A DNA stretch of 64,000 nucleotides, from assembly GCF_000346465.2 (NCBI RefSeq), contig NC_034013.1, positions 7,368,566-7,432,565 on the forward strand, in the 5' to 3' direction. This document shows, piece after piece, positions 23,121 through 36,289 of this stretch. The notes under the pieces were generated by a model that saw only the letters and a list, made by a program, of their open reading frames with translations, was not told the DNA's origin and did no database searches. Numbering within the stretch: position 1 is the stretch's first letter; every line of letters begins with the position of its first letter. A program made the translations under genes and the position numbers. The stretch is from Prunus persica. Its lineage: Eukaryota > Streptophyta > Magnoliopsida > Rosales > Rosaceae.

Positions 23121-26100
23121 GCTTTTGAGTGAAATCCAATCTCTACAACTATGCAATACACCAACCACTCCATTTCATAATGAACTTCGTACGAACCTGA
23201 ATTGTCCAATTTCATGGACCAACCGATGTCGGATTGAGTCCAAAACTTAGAGAACATCATAATATGATGGTTGGAGTCATTTGGTGACTTTTGAGTGCAA
23301 TCCAACGGCTAAAACTATGCAATACACCAACCACTTCATTTAAGAATGAACTTCGTACGAACCTGGATTGTCCAATTTCATGGATCAATCGATATCGGAT
23401 TGAGGCCAAAACTTGGGGAACATCATAATATGATGGTTGGAGTCATTTGGTGGCTTTTGAGTGAAATCCAATGGCTAAAACTATGCAGTATACTAACCAC
23501 TCCATTTCAGAACGAACTTCGTACGAACCCTCTGAATTGTCCAATTTCACGGACCAATTGACATCGGATTGAGTCCAAAACTTGGGGAACATCATAATAT
23601 GATGGGAGGAGTCATTTGGTGGCTTTTCAGTGAAATTCAATGTCCAAAACTATGCAATACGCAAACCACTACATTTCAGAACGAACTTCGTACGAACCTG
23701 AATTATCCAATTTCATGGACCAATCGATATCGGATTGAGTCCAAAACTTGGGGAACATCATAATACGGTGGGAGGAGTCAGTTGGTGGGTTTTGAGTGAA
23801 ATCCAATCTCTACAACTATGCAATACACCAACCACTCCATTTCATAACGAACTTCGTATGAACATGAATTGTCTAATTTCATGGACCAATCAATATCGGA
23901 TTGAGTCCAAAACTTGGGGAACATCATAATACGGTGGAAGGAGTCATTAGCGGGTTTTGAGTGAAATCCAATCTCTACAACTATGCAATACACCAACCAA
24001 TACATTTCATAACGAACCTCGTACGAGCCAGAATTGTCCAATATCAAGGACCAATCGATATCGGATTGAGTCCAAAACTTGGAGAACATCCTAATCCGGT
24101 GGGAGGAGTCATTTGGTTTCTTTTGAGTGAAATCCTATGGCTAAAACTATGCAATACACCAACCACTCCATTTCATAACGAACTTCGTACGACCCTGAAT
24201 TGTCCAATTTCATCGACCAATCGATATCGGATTGAGTCCAAAGCTTCGAGAACATCATAATACGGTGGGAGGAGTCATCAGGCAGGTTTTGAGTGAAATC
24301 CAATCTCTACAACTATGCAATTCACCAACCACTCCATTTCATAATGAACTTCGTACGAACCTGAATCGTCCAATTTTAAGGAACAATCGATATCGGATTG
24401 AGTCCAAAACTTGGGGAACGTCCTAATACGGTGGGAGGGGTCATTTGATTTCTTTTGAGTGAATTCCTATGGCTAAAATTATGCAATACACCAACCACTC
24501 CATTTTAGAACGAACTTCGTACGAACCTGAATTGCCCAATTTCATGGACCAATCGACATCGGATTGAGTCCAAAACTTGGGGAACATCATAACATGATGG
24601 GAGGAGTCATTTGGTGGCTTTTGAGTGAAATCCAATGGCTAAAACTATGCAATACACTAACCACTCCATTTCAGAACGAACTTCGTACGAACCTGAATTG
24701 TCCAATTTCAAGGACCAATCGATATCGGATTGAGTCCAAACCTTGGCGAACATCATAATACGGTGGGAGGAGTCATTTCGTGTCTTTTGACGGAAATCCA
24801 ATGGCTAAAACTATGCAATACACCAACCACTCCATTTCAGAAAGAACTTCGTACGAACCTGAATTGTCCAATTTCATGGACTAATCGATATCGGATTGAG
24901 TCCAAAACTTGGAGAACATCATAATACGGTGGGAGGAGTCATTTGGCTGCTTATGAGTGAAATCCAATCTCTACAACTATGCAATACACCAACCACTCCA
25001 TTTCATAACGAACTTCGTATGAACCTGAATTGTCCAATTTCATGGACCAATCGGTGTCGGACTGAGTCCAAAACTTGGGGAACGTCCTAATACGGTGGGA
25101 GGACTCATTTGGTGCCTTTTGAGTGAAATCCACTTGCTATAACTATGCAATACACCAACCACTCCATTATAGAACGAACTTCGTACGAACATGAATAGTC
25201 CAATTTCATGGACCAATCGATATCGGATTGAGTCCAAAACTTGGAAAAAATCATAAGACGGTGGGAGGAGTCATTTGGTGGGTTTTTAGTGAAATCCAAT
25301 CTCTACAACTGTGCAATACACCAACCACTCTATTTCAGAACGAACTTCATAGGAACCTGAATTGTCCAATTTCATGGACCAATCGATATCGGATTGAGTC
25401 CAAAACCTTGGGGAACGTCCTAATACGGTGGGAGGAGTCATTTGGTACCTTTTGAGTGAAATCCAATGGCTAAAAGTACGAAATACACCAACCACTCTAC
25501 TTCAGAACGAACTTCGTACGAACCTGAAGTTGTCCAATTTCATGGACAAATCGATATTGAATTGAGTCCAAAACTTGGGGAACATCATAATACGGTGGGA
25601 GGAGTCATTTGGTTGCTTTTGAGTGAAATCCAATCTCTACAACTATGCAATACACCAACCACTACATTTCATAACGAACCTGAATTGTCCAATTTCATAG
25701 ACCAATCGACATCGGATAGAGTCCAAACCCTGGCGAAAATCATAATACAGTGGGAGGAGTCATTTGGTGGGTTTAGAGTGAAATCCAATCGCTACAACTA
25801 TGCAATACACCAACCACTCCATTTCATAACGAACTTCGTACGAACCTGAATTGCCCAATTTCATGGACCAATCGATATCGGATTGAGTCCAAAACTTGGG
25901 GAACGGTGGGAGGAGTCATTTGGCCGGTTTTGAGTGAAATCCAATCTCTACAACTATGCAATACACCAAATACTCCATTTCATAGCGAACTTAGTACGAA
26001 CCTGAATTGTCCAATTTCATAGACCAATCGATATCCGATTGAGTCCAAAACTTCGGGAACATCATAATATGATGGGAGGAGTCATTTGGTGGCTTTTCAG

Positions 26101-26339
26101 TGAAATTCAATGTCCAAAACTATGCAATACGCTAACCACTCCATTTCAGAACAAACTTCGTATGAACCTGAATTGTCCAATTTCATGGACCAATCCATAT
26201 CGGATTGAGTCCAAAACTTGGGGATCATCATAATACGGTGGGAGGAGTCATTTGGTGGGTTTTGAGTGAAATCCAATCTCTACAACTATGCAATACACCA
26301 ACCACTCCATTTCATAACGAACTTCGTATGAACCTGAAT

Positions 26340-27110
26340 TGTCCAATTTCGTGGACCAATCGATATCGGATTGAGTCGAAAACATGGGGAACATCATAAT
26401 ATGATGGGAGGAGTCATGGTGTGACTTTTGAGTGAATCCAATGGCTAAAACTACGCAATACACTAACCACTCCATTTCAGAACGAACTTCGTACGAACCT
26501 GAATTGTCCAATTTCATGGACCAATCGATATTGGATTGAGTCCAAAACTTGGGGAACATCATAATATGATGGGAGGAGTCATTTGGTGACTTTTGAGTGA
26601 AATCCAATGGAAAAAACTATGCAATACGCTAACCACTCCATTTCAGAACGAACTTTGGACGAACCTGAATTGTCCAATTTCATGGACCAATCGATATCGG
26701 ATTGAGTCGGAAACTTGGGGAACATCATAATATGATGGGAGGAGTCATTTGGTGACTTTTGAGTGAATCCAATGGCTAAAACTACGCAATACACTAACCA
26801 CTCCATTTCAGAACGAACTTCGTACGAACCTGAATTGTCCAATTTCATGGACCAATCGATATTGGATTGAGTCCAAAACGTGGGGAACATCGTAATATGA
26901 TGAGAGGAGTCATTTGGTGACTTTTGAGAGAAATCCAATGGCTAAAACTACGCAATACACTAACCACTCCATTTCCGGACGAACTTCGTACGAACCTGAA
27001 TTGTCCAATTTCATGGCCCAATCGATATCGGATTGAGTCCAAAACTTGGGGAACATCATAATATGATGGGAGGAGTCATTTGGTGACTTTTGAGTGAAAT
27101 CCAATGGAAA
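26340..27110 (+). repeat. Dimeric higher-order repeat, 331 bp
   Basis: Two alternating monomers, one with GAGTCGAAAAC-like or GAGTCGGAAAC start and a 1-bp shortened GAGTGAATCCAATGG, give a 331-bp period. Consecutive units begin at the same relative place 331 bp apart. Confidence 0.75.
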
Positions 27111-27135
27111 AAACTATGCAATACGCTAACCACTC

Positions 27136-27150
27136 CATTTAACTCCAAAA
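27136..27150 (+). repeat. Truncated monomer junction
   Basis: CACTCCATTT is followed directly by AACTCCAAAACTTGG. Most of the TTCGTACGAA to GATATCGG part of the monomer is missing, roughly 80 bp. The monomers after this point, to about 27.9 kb, are unusually divergent. Confidence 0.8.
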
Positions 27151-27299
27151 CTTGGGGATCATCATAATACAGTGGGTGGAGTCATTTTTTTGGTTTTAAG
27201 TAAAATCCAAACTCCAAAACTATGCAATACCCTAACCACTCCATTTCAAAACGAACTTCGTACGAACCTGAATTGTCCAATTTCATGGACCAATCGATA

Positions 27300-29460
27300 T
27301 CAGATTGGGTCCAAACTTGGGGAACAGCATAACAAGATGGGTGGAGTCATTTCTTGAGTTTTTAATGAAATCCAATGGCTAAAACTATGCAATAAACCAC
27401 CCACTCCATTTCATTTCGAACTTCGTACGAACAAAAATTGTCCAGTTTCATGGACGAATAGATATCGGATTGTGTCCAAAAGTTGGGGAACAACATAACA
27501 CGGTGGAAGGAGTCATTTGGTGGGTTTTGAGTGAAAACCCATCTCTACAACTACGCAACACAACAACCGCGCCATTTTGGAACGAACTTCGTACGAGCCC
27601 AAATTGTCCAATTTCATGGACCAATCGATATTCGATTGAGTCCAAAACTTTGGGAACGTCATAATATGGTGGAAGGAGTCATTTGGTGGGTTTTAAGTGA
27701 AGTCCAGTCTCTAGAACTATGCAATACACCAACCACTCCATTTCGTAACGAACTTCGTACGAACCTGAATTGTATAATTTCATGGACCAATCGATATCGG
27801 ATTGAGTCAAAACTTGGGGAACATCGTAATATGATGGGTGGAGTCATTTCGTGAGTTTTTAATGAAATTCAATGGCTAAAACTATGCAATACACCACCCA
27901 CTCCATTTCAAAACGAACTTCGTACGAACCTAAATTGTCCAATTTCATGGACCAATCGATATCGGATTGAGTCCAAAACTTGGGGAACATCATAATACGG
28001 TGGGAGTTGTCATTTGGTGGATGTTGAGTGAAATCCAATCTCTACAGCTATGCAATACACCAACCACTCCATTTCATAACGAACTTGGTACGAACCTGAA
28101 TTGTCCAATTTCATGGACCAATCGATATCGTATTGAGTCCAAAATTTGCGGAACATCATAATACGGTGGGAGGAGTCATTTGGCAGCTTTTGAATGGAAT
28201 CCAATCTCGACAACTATACAATACACCAACCACTCCATTTCAGAACGAAGTTCATACGAACTTGAATTGTCCAATTTCATGGACCAATCGATATCGGATT
28301 GAGTCCAAAACTTAGGGAACATCATAATACGGTGGAAGGAGTCATTTGGTGTCTTTTGAGTGAAATCCAAAGGCTAAAACTATGCAATACACCAACCACT
28401 CCATTTCAGAACGAACTTCGTACGAAACTGAATTGTCCAATTTCATGGACCAATCGATATCGGATTGAGTCCAAAACTTGGGGAACATCATAATACGGTG
28501 GTCGGAGTCTTTTGGTGTGTTTTGAGTGAAATCTAATGGCTAAAACTATGCAATACACCAACCACTACATTTCAGAACGAACTTCGTACGAACCTGAATT
28601 GTCCAATTTCATGGACCAATCGATATCGGATTGAGTCCAAAACTTGGGGAACATCGTAATACGGTGGGGGGAGTCATTTCGTGGGTTTTGAGTGAAATTC
28701 AATCTCTACAACTATGCAATACACCAACCACTCCATTTCATAACGAACTTCGTACGAACCTGAATTATTCAATTTCATGGACCAATCGATATCGGATTGA
28801 GTCCAAAACTCGGGGAACATCATAATATGATAGGAGGAGTCATTTGGTTTCTTTTGACTAGAATCCAATGGTTAAAACTATGCAATACACTAACCACACC
28901 ATTTCATAACGAACTTCGAACGAACCTGAATTGTCTAATTTCATGGACCAATCGATATCAGATTGAGTCCACAACTTGGGGAACATCACAATACGGTGGC
29001 AAGAGTCATTTGGTGGGTATTGAGTGAAATCCAATCTCTACAACTATGCAATACACCAACCACTCCATTTCATAACGAACTTCGTACGAACTTCAATTAG
29101 CCAATTACATGGACCAATCGATATCAGATTGAGTCCAAAACTTGGGGAACATCCTAATATGATGGGCGGAATCATTTGTTTTCTTTTCACTGAAATCCAA
29201 TGGCTAAAACTATGCAATACACTAGGCACACCATTTCAGAACGAACTTCGAACGAACCTGAACTGTCTAATTTCATGGACCATTCGATATCAGATTGAGT
29301 CCAAAACTTGGGGAACATCACAATACGGTGGCAGGAGTCATCTGGTGGGTTTCGAGTGAAATCCAATCTCTACAAGTATGCTATACACCAACCACTCCAT
29401 TTCAGAACGAACTTCGTACGAACTTGAATTGTCCAATTTCATGGACCAATCGATGTCGGA
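27300..29460 (+). repeat. Divergent-monomer block, first copy of a ~6.1-kb-spaced duplication
   Basis: Shares rare variants with 33.4-35.5 kb: GAACAAAAATTGTCCAG (27430, 33563), CTACGCAACACAACAACCGC (27550, 33685), and the monomers around 28.8-29.4 kb. Offsets are 6134 bp at the start, 6197 bp near 28.3 kb and 6030 bp near 28.8 kb. Single-monomer gains or losses and the N gap in the second copy account for the drift. Confidence 0.8.
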
Positions 29461-31500
29461 TTGAGTCCTAGACTTGGGGAACATCATAATACGGTGGTCG
29501 GAGTCTTTTGGTGTGTTTTGAGTGAAATCTAATGGCTAAAACTATGCAATACACCAACCACTCCATTTCATAACGAATTTCGTACGAACCCAAATTGTCC
29601 AGTTTCATGGACCAATCGATATCGGATTGAGTCGAAAACTTGGGGAACATCATAATATGATGGGAGGAGTCATTTGGTGACTTTTGAGTGAATGCAATGG
29701 CTAAAACTACGCAATACACTAACCACTCCATTTCAGAACGAACTTCGTACGAACCTGAATTGTCCAATTTCATGGACCAATCGATATTGGATTGAGTCCA
29801 AAACTTGGGGAACAACATAATACGGTGGGAGGAGTTATTTGGTGGGTTTTAAGTGAAATCCAATCTCTAAAACTATGCAATACACCAACCACTCCATTTC
29901 ATAACGAACTTTGTACGAACCTGAATTGTCCAATTTCTTGGACCAATCTATATCGGATTGAGTCCAAAACTTGGGGATCATCATAATACAGAGGGAGGAG
30001 TCATTTGGTGGGATTTGAGTGAAATCCAATCTCTACAACTATGCAATACACCAACCACTCCATTTCATAACCAACTTCGTACGAACCTGAATTGCCCAAT
30101 TTCATGGACCAATCGATATCGGATTGAGTCCAAAACTTGGGGAACATCATAATATGACGGGATGAGTCATTTGGTGACTTTTGAGTGAAATCCAATGGCA
30201 AAAACTATGCAATACACTAACCACTCCATTTCAGAACGAACTTCGTACGAACCTGAATTGTCCAATTTCATGGGCCAATCGAGATCGGATTAGGTCCAAA
30301 ACTTGGAGACCGTCATAATACGGTGGGAGGAGTATTTTGGTGGCTTTTGAGTGAAATTCAATCTCTACAACTATGCAATACACCAATCACTCCATTTCAT
30401 AACGAACTTCGTACGAACCTGAATTGTCCAATTTCATGGACCAATCGATATCGGATTGAGTCGAAAACTTGGGGAACATCATAATATGATGGGAGGAGTC
30501 ATTTGGTGACTTTTGAGTGAATCCAATGGCTAAAACTACGCAATACACTAACCACTCCATTTCAGAACGAACTTCGTACGAACCTGAATTGTCCAATTTC
30601 ATGGACCAATCGATATTGGATTGAGTCCAAAACTTGGGGAACAACATAATACGGTGGAAGGAGTCATTTGGCGAGTTTTGAGTGAAATCCAATCTCTACA
30701 ACTATGCAATACACCAACCACTCCATTTCATAACGAACTTCGTACGAACTTCAATTAGCCAATTACATGGACCAATCGATATCAGATTGAGTCCAAAACT
30801 TGGGGAACATCCTAATATGATGGGCGGAATCATTTGTTTTCTTTTCACTGAAATCCAATGGCTAAAACTATGCAATACACTAGGCACACCATTTCAGAAC
30901 GAACTTCGAACGAACCTGAACTGTCTAATTTCATGGACCATTCGATATCAGATTGAGTCCAAAACTTGGGGAACATCACAATACGGTGGCAGGAGTCATC
31001 TGGTGGGTTTCGAGTGAAATCCAATCTCTACAAGTATGCTATACACCAACCACTCCATTTCAGAACGAACTTCGTACAAACTTGAATTGTCCAATTTCAT
31101 GGACCAATCGATGTCGGATTGAGTCCTAGACTTGGGGAACATCATAATACGGTGGTCGGAGTCTTTTGGTGTGTTTTGAGTGAAATCTAATGGCTAAAAC
31201 TATGCAATACACCGACCACTCCATTTCAGAACGAACTTCGTACGAACCTGAATTGTCCAATTTCAGGGACCAATCGATATCGGATTGAGTCCAAAACTTG
31301 GGGAACATCATAATATGATGGGAGGAGTCATTTGGTGACTTTTGAGTGAATCCAATGGCTAAAACTACGCAATACACTAACCACTCCATTTCAGAACGAA
31401 CTTCGTACGAACCTGAATTGTCCAATTTCATGGACCAATCGATATTGGATTGAGTCCAAAACTTGGGGAACAACATAATACGGTGGAAGGAGTCATTTGG
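29020..31500 (+). repeat. Ten-monomer (1658-bp) tandem duplication
   Basis: 29.02-29.83 kb recurs at 30.68-31.49 kb with offset 1658 and near identity, including TCAATTAGCCAATTACATGG (29092, 30750) and TGAGTCCTAGACTTGGGG (29462, 31120). A third, older relative lies at 35.05-35.5 kb. Confidence 0.85.
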
Positions 31501-33429
31501 CGAGTTTTGAGTGAAATCCAATCTCTACAACTATGCAATACACCAACCACTCCATTTCATAACGAACCTCGTAAGGGCCAGAATTGTCCAATTTCAAGGA
31601 CCAATCGATATCGGATTGAGTCCAAAACTTGGAGAACATCCTAATCCGGTGGAAGGAGTCATTTGGTTTCTTTTGAGTGAAATCCTATGGCTAAAACTAT
31701 GCAATACACCAACAACTCCATTTCATAACGAACTTCGTATGGACTTGAATTGTCCAATTTCATGGACCAATCGATATCGGATTGAGTCCAAAGCTTCGGG
31801 AACATCATAATACGGTGGGAGGAGTCATCAGGCGGGTTTTGAGTGAAATCCAATCTCTACAACTATGCAATTCACCAACCACTCCATTTCATAATGAACT
31901 TCGTACGAACCTGAATCGTCCAACTTTAAGGACCAATCGATATCGGATTGAGTCCAGAACTTGGGGAACGTCCTAATACGTTGGGAGGGGTCATTTGGTT
32001 TCTTTTGAGCGAATTCCTATGGCTAAAACTATGCAATACACCAACCACTCCATTTCAGAACGAACTTCGTACGAACCTGAATTGCCCAATTTCATGGACC
32101 AATGGACATCGGATTGAGTCCAAAACTTGGGGAACATCATAACATGATGGGAGGAGTCATTTGGTGGCTTTTGAGTGAAATCCAATGGCTAAAACTATGC
32201 AATCCACTAACCACTCCATTCCTGAACGAACTTCGTACGAACCTGAATTGTCCAATTTCATGGACCAATCGATATCGGATTGAGTCCAAAACATGGATAT
32301 CATCATAATACGGTGGGAGGAATCATTTGGTGGGTTCTGAGTGAAATCCAGTCTCTACAACTATGCAATACACCAACCACTTCATTTCATATTGAACTTT
32401 GTACGAACCTGAATTGTCCAATTTTAAGGAACAATCGATATCGGATTGAGTCCAAAACTTGGGGAACATCATAATACGGTGGGAGGAGTCATTTGGTGGG
32501 TTTTGAGTGAAATCCAATCGCTACAACTATGCAATACCCCAACCACTCCATTTCATAACGAACTTCGTACGAACCCGAATTGTCCAATTTCATGAACCAA
32601 TCGACATAGGATTGAGTCCAGAATTTGGGGATCATCATAATACGGTGGGAGGAGTCATTTGGTGGTTTTAGTGAAATCCAATCTCTACACTATGCAGTAC
32701 ACTAACCACTTCATTTCATAACGAACTTCATACGAACTGAATTGTCCAATTTCATGGACCCAATCGATATCGGATTGAGTCCGAAACTTGGGGAACGTCC
32801 TAATATGGTGGGAGGAGTCATTTGGTGTCTTTTGAGTGAAATCCAATTGCTAAAACTATGAAATACACCAACCACTCCATTTCAGAACGAACTTCGTACG
32901 GACCTGAATTGTCCAATTTCATGGACTAATCGATATCGGATTGAGTCCAAACTTTGGGGAACATCATAACACGGTGGGAGGAGTCATTTGGTGTCTTTTG
33001 AGTGAAATCCAATCGCTAAAACTATGCAATAGACTAACCTCTCCATTTCAAAACGAACTTCATACGAACCTGAATTGTCCAATTTCAGGGACCAATCGAT
33101 ATCGGATTGAGTCCAAAACCTGGGAATCTTCATAATACGGTGGGAGGAGTCATTTGGTGGGTTTTGAGTGAAATCCAATCTCTACAACTATGCAATACAA
33201 GAAACACTCATTTTCATGACGAACTTCGTACGAACCTGAATTGTCCAATTTCATGGACCAATCGATATCGGATTGAGTCCAAAAGTTGGGGAACATCATA
33301 ATACGGTGGGAGGAGTCATTTGGTATCTTTTGACTGAAATCCAATGGCGAAAACTATGCAATACACCAACCACTCCATTTCAGAACGAACTTCGTACGAA
33401 CCTGAATTGTCCAATTTCATGGACCAATC

Positions 33430-35520
33430 GATATCGGATTGGGTCCAAACTTGGGGAACATCAGAATACGATGGGTGGAGTTATTTCTTGAGTGTTTAAT
33501 GAAATCCAATGGCTAAAACTATGCAATAAACCACCCACTCCATTTCATTACGAACTTCGTACGAACAAAAATTGTCCAGTTTCATAGACGAATCGATATC
33601 GGATTATGTCCAAAAGTTGGGAAACGTCATAACACGGTGGAAGGAGACATTTGGTGGGTTTTGAGTGAAAACCAATCTCTACAACTACGCAACACAACAA
33701 CCGCGCCATTTTAGAACGAACTTCGTACGAGCCCAAATTCTCCAATTTCATGGACCAATCGATATTCAATTGAGTCCAAAACTTTGGGAACGTCATAATA
33801 TGGTGGAAGGAGTCATTTGGGGGGTTTTGAGTGAAGTTCAGTCTCTAGAACTATGCAATACACCAACCACTCCATTTCGTAACGAACTTCGTACGAACCT
33901 AAATTGTATAATTTCATGGACCAATCGATATCGGATTGAGTCAAAACTTGGGGAACATCGTAATATGATGGGTGGAATCATTTCGTGAGTTTTTAATGAA
34001 ATTCAATGGCTAAAACTATGCAATACACCACCCACTCCATTTCATAACGAACTTCGTACGAACCTAAATTGTACAATTTCATGGACCAATCGATATCAGA
34101 TTGAGTCCAAAACTTGGGGAACATCATAATATGGTGGGTGGAGTCATTTGGTGGGTTTTGAGTGAAGTCCAATCTCTACAACTGTGCAATACACCAACAA
34201 CCCTATTTCTTAACGAACTTCGTACGAAAATGAATTGTCCAATTTCTTGGACCAATCGATATTGGCTTGTGTCGTAAACTTGGGGAACATCATAATATGA
34301 TAGGAAGAGTCATTTGGTGACNNNNNNNNNNNNNNNNNNNNNNNNNNNNNNNNNNNNNNNNNNNNNNNNNNNNNNNNNNNNNNNNNNNNNNNNNNNNNNN
34401 NNNNNNNNNNNNNNNNNNNNNAACCACTCCGTCAAAACAAGGCCATTGAAATACGAACTTGAATTGTCCAATTTCATGGACCAATCGATATCGGATTGAG
34501 TCCAAAACTTAGGGAACATCATAATACGGTGGAAGGATTCATTTGGTGTCTTTTGAGTGAAATCCAAAGGCTAAAATTATGCAATACACCAACCACTCCA
34601 TTTCAGAACGAACTTCGTACGAAACTGAATTGTCCAATTCATGGACCAATCGATATCGGATTGAGTCCAAAACTTGGGGAACATCATAATACGGTGGTCG
34701 GAGTCTTTTGGTGTGTTTTGAGTGAAATCTAATGGCTAAAACTATGCAATACACCAACCACTCCATTTCAGAACGAACTTCGTACGAACCTGAATTGTCC
34801 AATTTCATGGAGCAATCGATATCGGATTGAGTCCAAAACTTGGGGAACATCATAATATGATAGGAGGAGTCATTTGGTTTCTTTTGACTAGAATCCAATG
34901 GTTAAAACTATGCAATACACTAACCACACCATTCCATAACGAACTTCGAACGAACCTGAATTGTCTAATTTCATGGACCAATCGATATCAGATTGAGTCC
35001 ACAACTTGGGGAACATCACAATACGGTGGCAAGAGTCATTTGGTGGGTATTGAGTGAAATCCAATCTCTACAACTATGCAATACACCAACCACTCCATTT
35101 CATAACGAACTTCGTACGAACTTCAATTATCCAATTACATGGACCAATCGATATCAGATTGAGTCCAAAACTTGGGGAACATCCTAATATGATGGGCAGA
35201 ATCATTTGGTTTCTTTTCACTGAAATCCAATGGCTAAAACTATGCAATACACTAACCACACCATTTCAGAACGAACTTCGAACAAACCTGAACTGTCTAA
35301 TTTCATGGACCATTCGATATCAGATTGAGTCCAAAACTTGGGGAACATCACAATACGGTGGCAGGAGTCATCTGGTGGGTTTTGAGTGAAATCCAATCTC
35401 TACAAGTATGCAATACACCAACCACTCCATTTCAGAACGAACTTCGTACGAACTTGAATTGTCCAATTTCATGGACCAATCGATGTCGGATTGAGTCCTA
35501 GACTTGGGGAACATCATAAT
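33430..35520 (+). repeat. Divergent-monomer block, second copy
   Basis: The counterpart of 27.3-29.5 kb in the same orientation. It contains the 34322-34421 gap, with odd bases immediately after it. Confidence 0.8.
34322..34421. other. Assembly gap (100 N) in the satellite
   Basis: By monomer phase the missing length should be about 40 bp plus a multiple of 166, so 100 is a placeholder. The first bases after the gap (34431-34450) do not read as satellite and may be a consensus error. Confidence 0.95.
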
Positions 35521-36289
35521 ACGATGGGAGGAGTCATTTGGTGGGTTTTGAGTGAATTCCAATTTCTACAACTACACAATACACCGACCACTCCATTTCA
35601 TAACGAACTTTGTACGAACCTGAATTGTCAAATTTCATGGACCAATCGATATCGGATTGAGTCCAAAACTTCAGGATCATCATAATACAGTGGGAGGAGT
35701 CATTTGGTGTGTTTTAAGTGAAATCCAATCTCTACAACTACACAATACACCGACCACTCCATTTCATAACGAACTTTGTACGAACCTGAATTGTCCAATT
35801 TTATGGACCAATCGATATCGGATTGAGTCCAAAACTTGGGGAACATCATAATACGGTGGGAGGAGTCATTTGTTGTCGTTTGAGTGAAATTCAATGGCTG
35901 AAACTATGCAACACACTAACCACTCCATTTCAGAACGAACTTCGTACGAACCTGAATAGTCCAATTTCATGGACCAATCGATATCGGATTGAGTCCAAAG
36001 CTTGGGGAACATCATAATATGATGGGAGGAGTCATTTGGTGACTTTTGAGTGAAATCCTATGGGTAAAACTATGCAATACACCAACCACTCCTTTTCAGA
36101 ACGAACTTTGCACGAACCTGAATTGTCCAATTTCTTGGACCAATCGATATCGGATTCAGTCCAAAACTTGGGGAACATCATAATACAGTGGGAGGAGTCA
36201 TTTGATGGGTTTTGAGTGAAATCCAATCTCCACAACTATGAAATACACTAACCACTCTATTTCAGAACGAACTTCGTACGAACTTGAAT

